Origin: Rhizobium glycinendophyticum
GTDB lineage: Bacteria > Pseudomonadota > Alphaproteobacteria > Rhizobiales > Rhizobiaceae
Direction: 5' to 3'
Assembly: GCF_006443685.1 (NCBI RefSeq)
Contig: NZ_VFYP01000001.1
Coordinates: forward strand, 2,931,532-2,995,531
Length of the DNA stretch: 64,000 bases
The translations under genes were made by a program, and so were the position numbers. Shown piece by piece: positions 34,874-44,079 of the stretch. Below the pieces are notes generated by a model. The model ran no database searches. It was not told the DNA's origin and worked only from the letters and a program-made list of their open reading frames with translations. The stretch's first letter is position 1. Every line of letters starts with the position of its first letter.

Positions 34874-35572
34874 ATGCGCCGTTTTTCTTTGCGACTCGCT
34901 CCGAGCCTCCTTCTGGTCCCAGCCCTGCTGATTGCGGGAAGTTCTGTGGCGCAGACGCCTGACCAGCCGATGCCGGCGCCGGTTCCGCCTGCCATGACGC
35001 CGGAATCACCTGCCACGCCTATCCCGACGCCCACCCCCGCCCCCGCGGCCAAAGAGGCGGCCATCGAGCAGGTACCGCTCAATCCGCCTGAGCCGCAGAG
35101 CATCGACCAGATGCTGAGCCAGCTGAAACGTGAGCGCGATCCTGATGCAGCCCGGGTGATCGCCAACGCCACCATGGCCGCCTGGAGCGAATCGAACAGC
35201 CCCACGGTCGACCTCCTGATGCAGTGGTCGGCCAAGGCGGCTGCCGAGAAGCGCAATGCCGCCGCCCTCGACTTCATCGACCAGGCAATCACCCTGAAGC
35301 CGGATTTTGTCGGCGGCTGGAACCAGCGTGCCACGCTGCATTTCACCATGGGCAATTACAAGAAGTCCGTCTCCGACATCGAGCACGTGCTGAAGCTGGA
35401 GCCCCGCCATTTCGGCGCAATCGCAGGCCTTGCGGGTATTCTGACCGAGCGCGGCAGCAAGCAGGCCGCCATGCAGGCCTGGGAACGTTATCTCGATATC
35501 TATCCGGCCGACCGCGAAGCGCAGGAAATCGTCGCCAAGCTCTCGGAAGAGCTGGCCGGGCAGAAGACGTAA
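34874..35572 (+). CDS. Exported tetratricopeptide repeat protein
   Basis: 232 residues: signal peptide to about SSVAQ (27), a Pro/Ala/Thr-rich linker (28-75), then two to three TPR units (about 105-225): AALDFIDQAITLKPDFVGGW, NYKKSVSDIEHVLKLEPRHF, KQAAMQAWERYLDIYPADRE. Likely periplasmic scaffold of unknown partner. No strong ribosome site is visible. A small AAGTCG-AGAGCA-CGACTT hairpin follows at 35604-35621 but lacks an adjacent T-tract. Confidence 0.83.
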   Translation: MRRFSLRLAPSLLLVPALLIAGSSVAQTPDQPMPAPVPPAMTPESPATPIPTPTPAPAAKEAAIEQVPLNPPEPQSIDQMLSQLKRERDPDAARVIANATMAAWSESNSPTVDLLMQWSAKAAAEKRNAAALDFIDQAITLKPDFVGGWNQRATLHFTMGNYKKSVSDIEHVLKLEPRHFGAIAGLAGILTERGSKQAAMQAWERYLDIYPADREAQEIVAKLSEELAGQKT

Positions 35573-35659
35573 ACGCCACGAGCGGGACCATGGCTTGACT
35601 CTCAAGTCGAGAGCACGACTTCTGCAGGAGTACTTTTTTCGCCGCGAAAGTCCCGCCCC

Positions 35660-36730
35660 TTGCTCATCCTTCCCCGCCTCGGCCCGATCCTGCTCGGCAT
35701 CCTCGTCTTGCTCGCCCTGCTGCTGGTGACGCTCGCCATCGTCACCGAGATCCGAGCCCGCGCCATCGAAGCGCAGTATCCGAACATCGGGACCCTGACC
35801 GATGTCGGCGGCTTCCGTCTCAACGCGCTGCACGTCCCCGCAGGGCCCGATGCAGACCTGCCCCCGATCGTCTTCATCCATGGCGCCTCCGGCAACCTGC
35901 GCGACCAGGCGGGCGCCTTTCTGGAGCCGCTCAGAGGCCGCGCGGAACTCCTCTTCGTCGATCGCCCCGGTCATGGCTATTCGGAGCGGGGCGGCCCCGA
36001 GAATGACACGCCCGACGGGCAGGCAAATGCCATCGCACGGCTCATGGAGATCAAGGGCATCGATCGGGCGATCATCGTCGGCCATTCCTTCGGTGGTGCG
36101 ATTGCCGCGAGCTTCGGCGTGCTCCATCCTGACAAGGTCGAGGGATTGGTGTTCTTGGCCGCCGCTACCCATCCCTGGCCCGGCGGCGTCGACTGGTACT
36201 ATCATCTGGCATCGGCGCCGGTGATCGGGCCGATCTTCTGCCATGCGGTCGCACTTCAGGCCGGCATGCCTCGGATAGAGCCGGCCACGGCGCATGTCTT
36301 CGCACCCAATCCGGTGCCGCCCTCCTATGTCGCCGACACCGGCCCGGCGCTGGTGCTGCGCCCCGCCACCTTCCAGGCAAACGCGACCGACGTCGCCGGC
36401 CTCCTCGACTATGTCACGCGCTTTGCGCCCCGCTACCGCGAGATCAAGCGGCCGACAGTGATCATCACCGGAGACAGCGACGAGATCGTGCTGGAGGAGA
36501 TCCATTCGAAAGGGCTCGCCCGCGACATCAGCGGTTCCGAACTGGTGTGGATCAAGGGCCTTGGGCACAAGCCGGATTACGTCGTCACTGACATCGTCAT
36601 TGCTGCCCTGGAAAAGATTGCCGGCCAGTCCCGCGACCTCCAGACCATGGCGCGGGCAGCCGAACCCCGGATCGCGGCGAACCGCGTCGAACTGAAAGGA
36701 TCAGCGCCTTCCCTGCAGGCGGGGCAATAA
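35660..36730 (+). CDS. Membrane-anchored alpha/beta hydrolase
   Basis: 356 residues. An N-terminal hydrophobic segment (about 8-30) anchors or exports it; the alpha/beta hydrolase fold follows with VFIHGASGNLRDQ (oxyanion), the nucleophile elbow VGHSFGGAIAASFG (Ser about 139), acid region IITGDSDEIV and a catalytic His in GLGHKPDYV. Substrate unknown. The start is a TTG with no good ribosome site, so the N-terminus is uncertain. Converges on pyk with a shared hairpin. Confidence 0.82.
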   Translation: MLILPRLGPILLGILVLLALLLVTLAIVTEIRARAIEAQYPNIGTLTDVGGFRLNALHVPAGPDADLPPIVFIHGASGNLRDQAGAFLEPLRGRAELLFVDRPGHGYSERGGPENDTPDGQANAIARLMEIKGIDRAIIVGHSFGGAIAASFGVLHPDKVEGLVFLAAATHPWPGGVDWYYHLASAPVIGPIFCHAVALQAGMPRIEPATAHVFAPNPVPPSYVADTGPALVLRPATFQANATDVAGLLDYVTRFAPRYREIKRPTVIITGDSDEIVLEEIHSKGLARDISGSELVWIKGLGHKPDYVVTDIVIAALEKIAGQSRDLQTMARAAEPRIAANRVELKGSAPSLQAGQ

Positions 36731-36745
36731 TCACTGCCCACGAAA

Positions 36746-36767
36746 AAAGCCGCCAGATGGCGGCTTT
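36746..36767 (-). terminator. Terminator of pyk
   Basis: AAAGCCGCC / GGCGGCTTT nine-bp stem; on the minus strand it is followed by TTTTTTCG. Confidence 0.88.
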
Positions 36768-36794
36768 GATCGAAGATAGAATGGCTTGCAGGCC

Positions 36795-38234
36795 TCAGAT
36801 GCCAGATTGGCCGTCGGAGCCGATATAAGCGATGCGCAACATATTGGTCGAACCGGGCGTGCCGAGCGGCACACCGGCCGAGATGATCACGCGGTCGCCG
36901 GGCTTGCCGAAACCTTCCTCGACGACGATACGGCAGGCGCCGTTGACCATTTCGTCGAGATCCGTCGGCTCAGAGGAAACGACGCAATGCAGGCCCCACA
37001 CGACCGAAAGGCGACGGGCGGTCTGGATGACCGGCGACAGCGCGATGATCGGCACTTCAGGGCGCTCACGCGAGGCGCGCAGGCCGGTATTGCCCGACGA
37101 GGTGTAACAGACGATCGCCTGCAGCTTCAGCGTCTCGGCAATCTGGCGGGCCGCGAGCGAAATGGCGTCAGCGCCGGTTGCTTCCGGCTGGGCGCGCTGG
37201 GCGTAGATGATGCCGGGATAATGCGGCTCGCGTTCGACAGTGTGGGCGATCGAGGCCATGGTGGCGACGGCTTCGACCGGGTACTGGCCGGACGCGGATT
37301 CGGCCGACAGCATGATGGCGTCAGCGCCTTCGAAGACAGCGGTTGCGACGTCGGAGACTTCGGCGCGGGTTGGCACCGGCGCGGTGATCATCGATTCCAG
37401 CATCTGGGTCGCGACGACCACCGGCTTGCCCTCACGGCGGCAGGCGCGGATCAGCTGCTTCTGGATACCCGGAACGCGCTCAAGCGGCATCTCGACACCG
37501 AGGTCGCCACGCGCAACCATCAGCGCGTCGGAGAGCGCGATGATCTCGTCGATGCACTCTATGGCCTGCGGCTTCTCGATCTTCGACATCAGGCCGACGC
37601 GGCCCTTGGCGATCTTGCGCACTTCGGCGAGGTCTTCCGGACGCTGGATGAAGGACAGAGCGACCCAGTCGACGTCATTGGTGGCGAGCACGGCATCGAG
37701 GTCGGCGCGGTCCTTGTCGGTCAGAACGCCGGTGGCGAGAATGGTGTCGGGCAGGCTGACGCCTTTGCGGTCGGAGATCTTCGTGCCAGAAACCACTTCG
37801 GTGACGATCGTCTTGCCGTCGCAGGTGATCGCCTTCAGGTGCAGCTTGCCGTCATCAATCAGCAGGCGGTCGCCGGGCTTGACCGATTCCAGAATTTCCG
37901 GATGCGGCAGGTAAACGCGGGTGGCGTCACCGGGCGCTTCATTGCTGTCGAGGGTGAAGGTCTGGCCGGGCTTCAGTTCGACGGTGGTATCGGCGAACTT
38001 GCCGACCCGCAACTTCGGGCCCTGCAGGTCGGCGAGGATGCCGATAGGGCGCCCGCAAGCGGCTTCGACATTGCGGATGCGCTGGATGAGTGTCCGCAGC
38101 ATCTCATGGCTCGAATGGCTCATATTGATGCGGAAAAGATCGGCGCCGGCTTCATGAAGCTTGCGGATCATCGCCTCATCGGAAGAGGCGGGACCGAGTG
38201 TGGCGAGGATCTTTACTTTGCGGTTGCGCTTCAT
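36795..38234 (-). CDS. pyk: Pyruvate kinase
   Basis: 479 residues. KVKILATLGPASSDEAMIRK, LFRINMSHSSHE, ILADLQGPKLRVG, LSFIQRPEDLAEVRK, catalytic LMSKIEKPQAIECID, DALMVARGDLGVEMPLERVPGIQK and TQMLESMITAPVPTRAEVSD-VATAVFEGADAIMLSAESASGQ are all intact, followed by the allosteric C-domain. Final ATP-yielding glycolytic step. Start at 38234 overlaps the stop of the DUF1036 gene (TGATG), so translation is coupled; longer frames to 38390 read through that gene antisense to nothing useful and are rejected. Confidence 0.97.
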   Translation of the reverse strand: MKRNRKVKILATLGPASSDEAMIRKLHEAGADLFRINMSHSSHEMLRTLIQRIRNVEAACGRPIGILADLQGPKLRVGKFADTTVELKPGQTFTLDSNEAPGDATRVYLPHPEILESVKPGDRLLIDDGKLHLKAITCDGKTIVTEVVSGTKISDRKGVSLPDTILATGVLTDKDRADLDAVLATNDVDWVALSFIQRPEDLAEVRKIAKGRVGLMSKIEKPQAIECIDEIIALSDALMVARGDLGVEMPLERVPGIQKQLIRACRREGKPVVVATQMLESMITAPVPTRAEVSDVATAVFEGADAIMLSAESASGQYPVEAVATMASIAHTVEREPHYPGIIYAQRAQPEATGADAISLAARQIAETLKLQAIVCYTSSGNTGLRASRERPEVPIIALSPVIQTARRLSVVWGLHCVVSSEPTDLDEMVNGACRIVVEEGFGKPGDRVIISAGVPLGTPGSTNMLRIAYIGSDGQSGI

Positions 38235-38740
38235 CAGTTCTGGCTTTCCTGGGTGCCCGACGTATCGGAGAGCTGGACCATCCAGCTGCCTTGCCGTCCG
38301 GTGTCGTATTCCTTGAATCCCATCTGCTGATAGCCGCGCGCGAAGCAGTCCTTCACGCCGACGATCTTGAACTCGTTTTCGGCGACACACATGTTGATGT
38401 CACCAGCCCAGCGACCGCCGCGAGCAGCGTCCTCAGCATAGAGATAATAATAGCGCGATTGGAGTTCGCCTTCGATGAGCGTGGCGCAGGTACCGGCCGG
38501 AACCTGCCACCAGCCTTCGGTGATCCAGCCCTCTTCCGCACGGTAACCGACAGCGACGCCGACAAGGTTCTGGGTGCCGTTGCAGACCCTGAACTCGGCA
38601 TGCGCCGCGCTGGCGGCAAGCATGGGCACGAACAGGGCACCCACGATCATGAGAGGCCTCAGAAAACGCGCGGCGACGCCTGTGCAAAACTGTCTGTATC
38701 GCTCCTGCACGATTGCCGCCGAAACTCCAAAAATACGCAT
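38234..38740 (-). CDS. DUF1036 exported protein
   Basis: 168 residues. After a hydrophobic leader ending AASAAHA the mature part begins EFRVCNGTQNLVGVAVGYRA, diagnostic for DUF1036, with EGWITEGWWQVPAGTCATLI and four conserved cysteines that could form disulfides. Function unknown. Two starts are plausible: 38740 (AAGG upstream, long n-region) or 38650 (GAGG upstream, compact signal peptide). Coupled to pyk through a TGATG overlap, a rhizobial arrangement. Confidence 0.85.
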   Translation of the reverse strand: MRIFGVSAAIVQERYRQFCTGVAARFLRPLMIVGALFVPMLAASAAHAEFRVCNGTQNLVGVAVGYRAEEGWITEGWWQVPAGTCATLIEGELQSRYYYLYAEDAARGGRWAGDINMCVAENEFKIVGVKDCFARGYQQMGFKEYDTGRQGSWMVQLSDTSGTQESQN

Positions 38741-38926
38741 GGGATGCCTTCTTGCGATGCTGCCCTGAGAATGTCAACGCAACTCTAATCGATTATATTT
38801 CCAGTCTTTGCCCAGTCCCGGGACAATGTTGTCCGATCTTGGCACAAACGTGACAGGCATGAAAGCTTGCGCTCCCTATTCCCCCATGCGATCAAGCCCT
38901 CTATAGCAGACGATGGCTTCGAACTG

Positions 38927-39736
38927 ATGAACGACCTTCCCGTTTTCGAGATCATAGATGGCCGACATGACAGCGGCTTGGTGCTTCTGGCCGATCATGC
39001 CACGAACATCGTGCCAGACCGCTATGGCCGCCTCGGTCTGCCGGACAGCGCTTTCGAACGTCACATCGCCTATGACATCGGCATCGAAGCCCTCACCCGC
39101 AGCCTGGCCCGACGCCTGCGTGTGCCGGCAGTCATGTCGCGCTTCTCTCGGCTCTTGATCGATCCGAATCGTGGCGAGGACGATCCAACCATCATCATGC
39201 GCATCTCCGACGGCGCGATCATTCCCGGCAATCACCCGATCACGCAGACGGAATGGCAGCACCGGATCGACACGTATCACCGGCCTTACCACCGGGCAGT
39301 GTCGGAGGTCATTGCCGAGGTCGCGCAAGCATCCGGCAAGGCGCCACTGGTTTTGTCACTGCATTCCTATACCCCCGCCTGGAAGGGCGTGCCCCGTCCA
39401 TGGCATGCAGCCGTTTTATGGGACACGGATGAACGCGCCGTGCGACCGCTGATCAACGCGCTGGAGGCCGGTGGCGACATCCTCGTTGGCGACAACGAAC
39501 CCTATGACGGCGCGCTGAAGGGCGACACGATGTATCGCCATTGCATGATGTCGGGCATCCCGCATGCGCTTCTCGAAGTGCGTCAGGATCTGATCGGACA
39601 CGATGGCGGCGTCGAAGCCTGGGCGGATCGGCTGGCGCCGATCTTTGCCCGCCTCAATGCCGACCCGATGCTACACGAATATCGGATCCATCCCTCGCGC
39701 ACCGGCCCCTATCCGCCGACCGCCATCAAGCCCTGA
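38927..39736 (+). CDS. N-formylglutamate amidohydrolase family protein
   Basis: About 269 residues. Family motifs: LLADHATNIVPDRYG, HIAYDIGIEALTRSLARRL, RFSRLLIDPNRGEDDPTIIM, YHRPYHRAVSEVI, SLHSYTPAW and ALLEVRQDLI. Hydrolyses N-formylglutamate in histidine degradation or deformylates related amides. No hut genes are adjacent. Start taken at ATG 38927; a TTG at 38867 is in frame and neither has a good ribosome site. Eleven bases separate it from the DUF1244 gene. Confidence 0.85.
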   Translation: MNDLPVFEIIDGRHDSGLVLLADHATNIVPDRYGRLGLPDSAFERHIAYDIGIEALTRSLARRLRVPAVMSRFSRLLIDPNRGEDDPTIIMRISDGAIIPGNHPITQTEWQHRIDTYHRPYHRAVSEVIAEVAQASGKAPLVLSLHSYTPAWKGVPRPWHAAVLWDTDERAVRPLINALEAGGDILVGDNEPYDGALKGDTMYRHCMMSGIPHALLEVRQDLIGHDGGVEAWADRLAPIFARLNADPMLHEYRIHPSRTGPYPPTAIKP

Positions 39737-39747
39737 AGGATCACGCC

Positions 39748-40053
39748 ATGACCATGCCGACCAAGGAGCAGCAGACCGAACTGGAGGCGGCAGCCTTCCG
39801 CCGGCTCGTCTCGCACCTGCGCAACCGCGCCGATGTCCAGAACATCGACCTGATGAACCTCGCCGGCTTCTGCCGCAACTGCCTATCCAACTGGTATCTC
39901 GAGGCGGCAAAACAACAGGGGCTCGACCTAACGAAGGACGAGAGCCGCGAGATCGTCTACGGCATGCCCTATGACGACTGGAAGGCGAAGCACCAGCGGG
40001 AGGCGAGCACTGAGCAGCAGCAGGCTTTCCAGAAAAACCGCCCGCAGGAATGA
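39748..40053 (+). CDS. DUF1244 protein
   Basis: 101 residues. AAFRRLVSHLRNRADVQNID and the signature LAGFCRNCLSNWY identify DUF1244 (SMc04352-like), followed by IVYGMPYDDWKAKHQ. Cysteines in the FCRNC motif may bind a metal. Function unknown. GAAGGA lies seven bases ahead of ATG 39748. Forms an operon with the amidohydrolase gene. Confidence 0.9.
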   Translation: MTMPTKEQQTELEAAAFRRLVSHLRNRADVQNIDLMNLAGFCRNCLSNWYLEAAKQQGLDLTKDESREIVYGMPYDDWKAKHQREASTEQQQAFQKNRPQE

Positions 40054-40157
40054 TCCGTGATGGAGCTTTGGCACTTGACGTCAGACCAACTTCGCGGCAC
40101 GTGAACGCCCACGAAATCCATCTCGAACTGCCATTCCCGACATGAAGGAGATTGCCC

Positions 40158-40427
40158 ATGTCTGATGCCGCCCACGGCGTCGCCCGCGACCAGCTCCGCG
40201 CTTTCGTCGAGCGCATCGAGCGCCTTGAAGAAGAAAAGAAGACGATCGCCGACGACATCAAGGACGTTTACGGCGAAGCCAAGTCCATGGGTTTCGACAC
40301 GAAGATCCTGAAGAAGGTCATTGCCCTTCGCAAGAAGGACGATCAAGAGCGGATGGAAGAGGACCTGATCCTCGACACCTATCTACACGCGCTGGGCATG
40401 ATCGAAAGCCCGCCGGAAGAAGCCTGA
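40158..40427 (+). CDS. gapR: GapR-type DUF2312 nucleoid protein
   Basis: 89 residues. [53 protein letters not shown] is the UPF0335/DUF2312 family, whose Caulobacter member GapR is a tetrameric clamp binding overtwisted AT-rich DNA ahead of polymerases and is needed for normal replication. The Lys/Arg-rich second half forms the DNA-lining surface. AAGGAG seven bases before ATG 40158 decides the start. Ends with a strong bidirectional terminator. Confidence 0.93.
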   Translation: MSDAAHGVARDQLRAFVERIERLEEEKKTIADDIKDVYGEAKSMGFDTKILKKVIALRKKDDQERMEEDLILDTYLHALGMIESPPEEA

Positions 40428-40445
40428 TTCTCATCGACAAACAAC

Positions 40446-40470
40446 AAAAACCCGCCTCGGCGGGTTTTTT
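40446..40470. terminator. Bidirectional terminator between gapR and the DUF882 gene
   Basis: ACCCGC-CTCG-GCGGGT with A-tract on one side and TTTTTT on the other, between convergent genes. Confidence 0.92.
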
Positions 40471-40499
40471 CGTGTCTTGGGGTATCATCCCGAAGTAGG

Positions 40500-42377
40500 T
40501 CAGGGTGCGCCGAAGCGGCTCGGATCCACCGTCGTCGCATCCAGGCGGAAGCCGACGGGAACGGTCGTGGTCGGGGCGAGCAGCGAGCGCGAGACGACGC
40601 GCGGCGCCTTGCCCGGCTTGATCACGGTTTCGAACTTGCCCTGATTGAGCGCCCATTGCTCGATCATGCCCTTGGTCAGCTTCGTGCCGCCATACATCGC
40701 CATATGCGCGCGCTCTGCCTCTTCCTGGCCGGGGCGACGACCCTTGACCGGGAGCGCTGCATCGGCCCCGGGCACCGCTGCTTCCGGCGCATCGAACATG
40801 TCGCCGAACTGCGGCGTAGGCTCGCCTGCGGGCTTCTGCGGCAGGGAGGCAACCTCGACCGGTCTTTCAGCCGGCGCAGCAGTTACAGCAGCAGGTGCCG
40901 CACTTGCAGTTGCCTGCGCGGTCGGTGCCTCGGCCGGAATGGGCGCGACCATCTCGGCCTGATTGCTGCTTTCCAACGCTTCGGCAGCCTCGGGCGAGAG
41001 AATCGCCTGCTCGACTTCGTCAACTTCGGATTCGTCTTCTTCCTGGGCCTTGGCGAGAAGCGCCTCGGCAACGGCCGGACGGGCGGTCGGAACCGGCACG
41101 GTCATGCCGTTTGCCAGCATCATCGCATCACTGCCCGGATCAATTGACGCCGTCATCACGGCGGGCTCACTGCCACTCTGCTCCGGACGCGGGCCAAGCA
41201 GGGTCGGAACCGGGATCTTCATGCTGGCAAGATCAGCGAATTCACTCGACGGTGCTTCGGCCGGCACTGGCACGCCATTCGCCACTTGCTGTAACGCGTC
41301 TTCGGCAGCATTGCGCGGCGGCTGGTAAAGCGCCACGGCAAGGCTCGCGTCAGCCGGTCTCAGCGACGGACGGGCCTGCGGCACGGGAGCGGCTTCCACG
41401 CCCGGCAGGGCATTTGCGACCATCACGGGTTCGGCCGCAGTCACGACCGGCGGAGGCGGCGGTTCAACCGCTTCCGGCTGTGCGGCAAGCGCAGGGCGTT
41501 CGGCAGGTGCCGGAATGTCTTCTTCTTCGTCCTCGTCACCACCACCAAACAACATGGCGAGGAAATTACGCGGACGGCTCGGGCGCTTGTCATCGGCCAT
41601 CATGACCGCGCCACCCGATTCAAGGCGACGCTTGTATTCGGCGAGCGCCTGCTGATAGCCCGGCAGCGGCTTGCCATCTGCGGGAATGTGAACGGTCTTG
41701 CCGTCGGGGAAGAGGCGCACGAGATCCTGACGGTTCATGCGCGGCCAGGCGCGAACGCCCGCAACGTCCATGTGCACAAAAGGTGAGCCGGAATTGGGAT
41801 AGTAGCCAACGCCGCCGGCCTGCAGCTTCACGCCGAGCTCGCGCAGCGTCTTCAGCGGCACGCCCGGAATGTAAAAGTCCATCGCGGTGCCGCGCATGTG
41901 CTGGCTTTCCTTCGCGACACCCTTGGAGCGCGAACGCAGCATGGCATTGGTCTGCGGCGAACGGTAACCGGAGACGGCCTTGATATAGCCCTTGGCACCA
42001 GCGCGACGATAGACTTCCCAGACGAGGTCGAAGAGGCGCGGGTCCATCTTCGTCGGCTCGTTGCGGCGCCAGTCGCGCAAGATATAGTTGAGCTGTTTCA
42101 GACCCTTGGGGTCATAGCGGCCATTGCGCTTGAAGGTGATGGAAGCGCGTTCGCCGGTATGAACGAATTCGATGTTCAGCGTACGTGTCTCAGCCCGCGC
42201 CAGCCCGGTCGACCCGAACAGCGTTGCGGCTCCCACCAGCAAGAATGCAAGCACGGAGCACACCAGCCTCGCTGCAATCTTCGCGCATGCGGATGAGGGC
42301 TTGCGCCCGTCCTGCCATCGGCGCGCGCTGATGTCTTGCGATGTCTGCAATGCTATCCCCGTCAGAATACGTCCCAC
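40500..42377 (-). CDS. DUF882 (M15/YcbK-like) protein with long disordered tail
   Basis: 625 residues. After an N-terminal basic segment and a membrane/signal helix (about 36-60) comes a DUF882/peptidase-M15-like domain (about 65-245): YIKAVSGYRSPQTNAMLR, SQHMRGTAMDFYIPGVPL and SPFVHMDVAGVRAWPR supply the zinc ligands His-Asp-His. YcbK/DUF882 proteins are thought to act on peptidoglycan. Residues about 270-560 are an Ala/Pro/Glu-rich, low-complexity region. The C-terminal 70 residues are more ordered (AERAHMAMYGGTKLTKGMIE). Start is a GTG with only a weak ribosome site. Confidence 0.87.
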   Translation of the reverse strand: MGRILTGIALQTSQDISARRWQDGRKPSSACAKIAARLVCSVLAFLLVGAATLFGSTGLARAETRTLNIEFVHTGERASITFKRNGRYDPKGLKQLNYILRDWRRNEPTKMDPRLFDLVWEVYRRAGAKGYIKAVSGYRSPQTNAMLRSRSKGVAKESQHMRGTAMDFYIPGVPLKTLRELGVKLQAGGVGYYPNSGSPFVHMDVAGVRAWPRMNRQDLVRLFPDGKTVHIPADGKPLPGYQQALAEYKRRLESGGAVMMADDKRPSRPRNFLAMLFGGGDEDEEEDIPAPAERPALAAQPEAVEPPPPPVVTAAEPVMVANALPGVEAAPVPQARPSLRPADASLAVALYQPPRNAAEDALQQVANGVPVPAEAPSSEFADLASMKIPVPTLLGPRPEQSGSEPAVMTASIDPGSDAMMLANGMTVPVPTARPAVAEALLAKAQEEDESEVDEVEQAILSPEAAEALESSNQAEMVAPIPAEAPTAQATASAAPAAVTAAPAERPVEVASLPQKPAGEPTPQFGDMFDAPEAAVPGADAALPVKGRRPGQEEAERAHMAMYGGTKLTKGMIEQWALNQGKFETVIKPGKAPRVVSRSLLAPTTTVPVGFRLDATTVDPSRFGAP

Positions 42378-42534
42378 GCCAACTCAAGGTGAACGTCAAA
42401 TGCGGTCACACCATGGCAAATTTGCCACATCCGCACAAGCAGTCCCGTTATGGTGAACGTCTGCCTAACACATGTCAGGCTCTTGGTAGGCGATTAAGCT
42501 TACCCCGGGGTTAACATCAGCGATTTGAGACAAA

Positions 42535-44079
42535 TCAAGCGGCGTCCTTTTGCGGATCGTCAGGATCGATCCCGTAGTCCTTCAGTTTGCGGTAGAGGGT
42601 GGAGCGGCCGATGCCGAGTTTGCGGGCCACCTGGCTCATCTGGCCCCGGTAGAACTTGAGCGCGAAGCGGATCAGTTCCTCTTCGATCTCCGCAAGCTTC
42701 CGGACATTCCCGGCCTCATCAGTGCTGACGATGACATTGCCGGTTTGGATATTGCCGAAAGCTGTGGACGAGGATGACGACGGCTGGCCGACGAAGCTCG
42801 CCGTGCGCTCGGCAAGTGCCGCTTGAACTTTCGCAAGCGGGCTTGATTCGTCTCTGACCTCACCCGCCTCGCGTTGAGCCACGCCGGAACGGTGGCCGCT
42901 GACCTGGGCCGAGATCTGCGGGAAATCGCTTTCGCCGAGGCTTCCCCCTTCGGCCAGAACGACGGCGCGAAAAACGGCATTTTCCAGCTGCCGTGTATTG
43001 CCGGGCCAGTCAAAGGCGGTCAGGAGCGCAATTGCGGACGCTTCGACCTGCAGACTGCGAGGCAGGCGCTGCTCCAGCGAGAAGCGCTCGACAAAGGCCC
43101 GCACCAGATGCGGGATGTCTTCCTTGCGCCGCCGGAGTGCCGGAATGGTGATCGGGAACACATTGAGACGGTAGTAGAGATCCTCGCGGAAGCGGCCGGC
43201 CTTGACCTCCTCAATCAGGTCCTTGTTCGTTGCCAGCACGAGACGGACATTGACCTTGGCAGCACGCGGCGGATCGCCGCGGACCAACTCGCCCGATTGA
43301 ACCACGTCAAGGAGCCGCGCCTGGGCAGACGCCGGCAGTTCACTGATCTCCTCAATGAAAAGCGTACCGCCCTCGGCTTCACCGAACTTGCCTGCGGCGT
43401 GAATAATGTCCGTATCGGAAAAACGGGCATCTCCAAACAGGATCCCATCAATCTGCGCCGGCGCAAAGGCATGGCAATTGAGCGTGACGAAGGCGCGAGA
43501 TGAGCGATCGCTGGCAGCATGGATGGCGCGGGCGACGAGTTCCTTGCCGACGCCCCCCTCCCCTTCGAGCATCACCGGAATGGTGGACTGCGCTGCACGC
43601 CGCCCGAGTTCAACAACGCGGGACATCGAGGCGCTGGCCGCGACGATATCCGTGAAGCTGACGGCACCACTGCGCGCCCGGCGTGGCGTGCGCCCCTGCA
43701 GGCTGCTGCGATGGATCTTGAGGGCTGCTTCGACGGCACCGGAGAGACGCTCTGGCGCAAAGGGCTTGACCAGAAAATCGAAGGCTCCGGCCCGGACGGC
43801 ATCTAGCGCCGTCCCCGTCGCCCCTTCGGCCGTGGCAACCAGCACCGGCACCGCCGGGTTGATCTCGGCAAGAACTGCCAGCAGCCCGGACTGCAGCCCC
43901 TCCGGGGCGGAGGCGTCGACAATGACGACGCCAATCTGATCGCGCTGGCGGCGAAAGGCATCAATGGCTGCATGGGCGGTTTCCGCCGCGTGGACGACAT
44001 GGCCGTGCGCTTCAATCGCAGCCTTCATGCTGCGACGCTCGGCGGCATCTTCATCGATGAGTAGAATGTGTGAAGTCAA
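42535..44079 (-). CDS. NtrC-family response regulator lacking GAFTGA
   Basis: 514 residues: receiver (1-120; LLIDEDAAERRSM, phospho-Asp in VVIVDASAPEG, Lys in FLVKPFAP), AAA+ domain (about 150-375; Walker A GEGGVGKE, Walker B GGTLFIEEI, arginine region FREDLYYRLNVFPI) and Fis-type HTH (about 465-508; MSQVARKLGIGRSTLYRKLK). The GAFTGA loop that contacts sigma-54 is missing: the segment between LNCHAFAP and the Walker B reads LFGDARFSDTDIIHAAGKF. It therefore probably works without sigma-54. Start is TTG with GGAG seven bases upstream. No kinase gene is adjacent. Confidence 0.88.
   Translation of the reverse strand: MTSHILLIDEDAAERRSMKAAIEAHGHVVHAAETAHAAIDAFRRQRDQIGVVIVDASAPEGLQSGLLAVLAEINPAVPVLVATAEGATGTALDAVRAGAFDFLVKPFAPERLSGAVEAALKIHRSSLQGRTPRRARSGAVSFTDIVAASASMSRVVELGRRAAQSTIPVMLEGEGGVGKELVARAIHAASDRSSRAFVTLNCHAFAPAQIDGILFGDARFSDTDIIHAAGKFGEAEGGTLFIEEISELPASAQARLLDVVQSGELVRGDPPRAAKVNVRLVLATNKDLIEEVKAGRFREDLYYRLNVFPITIPALRRRKEDIPHLVRAFVERFSLEQRLPRSLQVEASAIALLTAFDWPGNTRQLENAVFRAVVLAEGGSLGESDFPQISAQVSGHRSGVAQREAGEVRDESSPLAKVQAALAERTASFVGQPSSSSSTAFGNIQTGNVIVSTDEAGNVRKLAEIEEELIRFALKFYRGQMSQVARKLGIGRSTLYRKLKDYGIDPDDPQKDAA

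Noticed and set aside
36786..36794. Longer N-terminus for pyk reaching 38390
   Set aside because: The added residues overlap DUF1036 out of frame and are Arg-rich; MKRNRKVKILATLGP at 38234 is the normal pyruvate kinase start.
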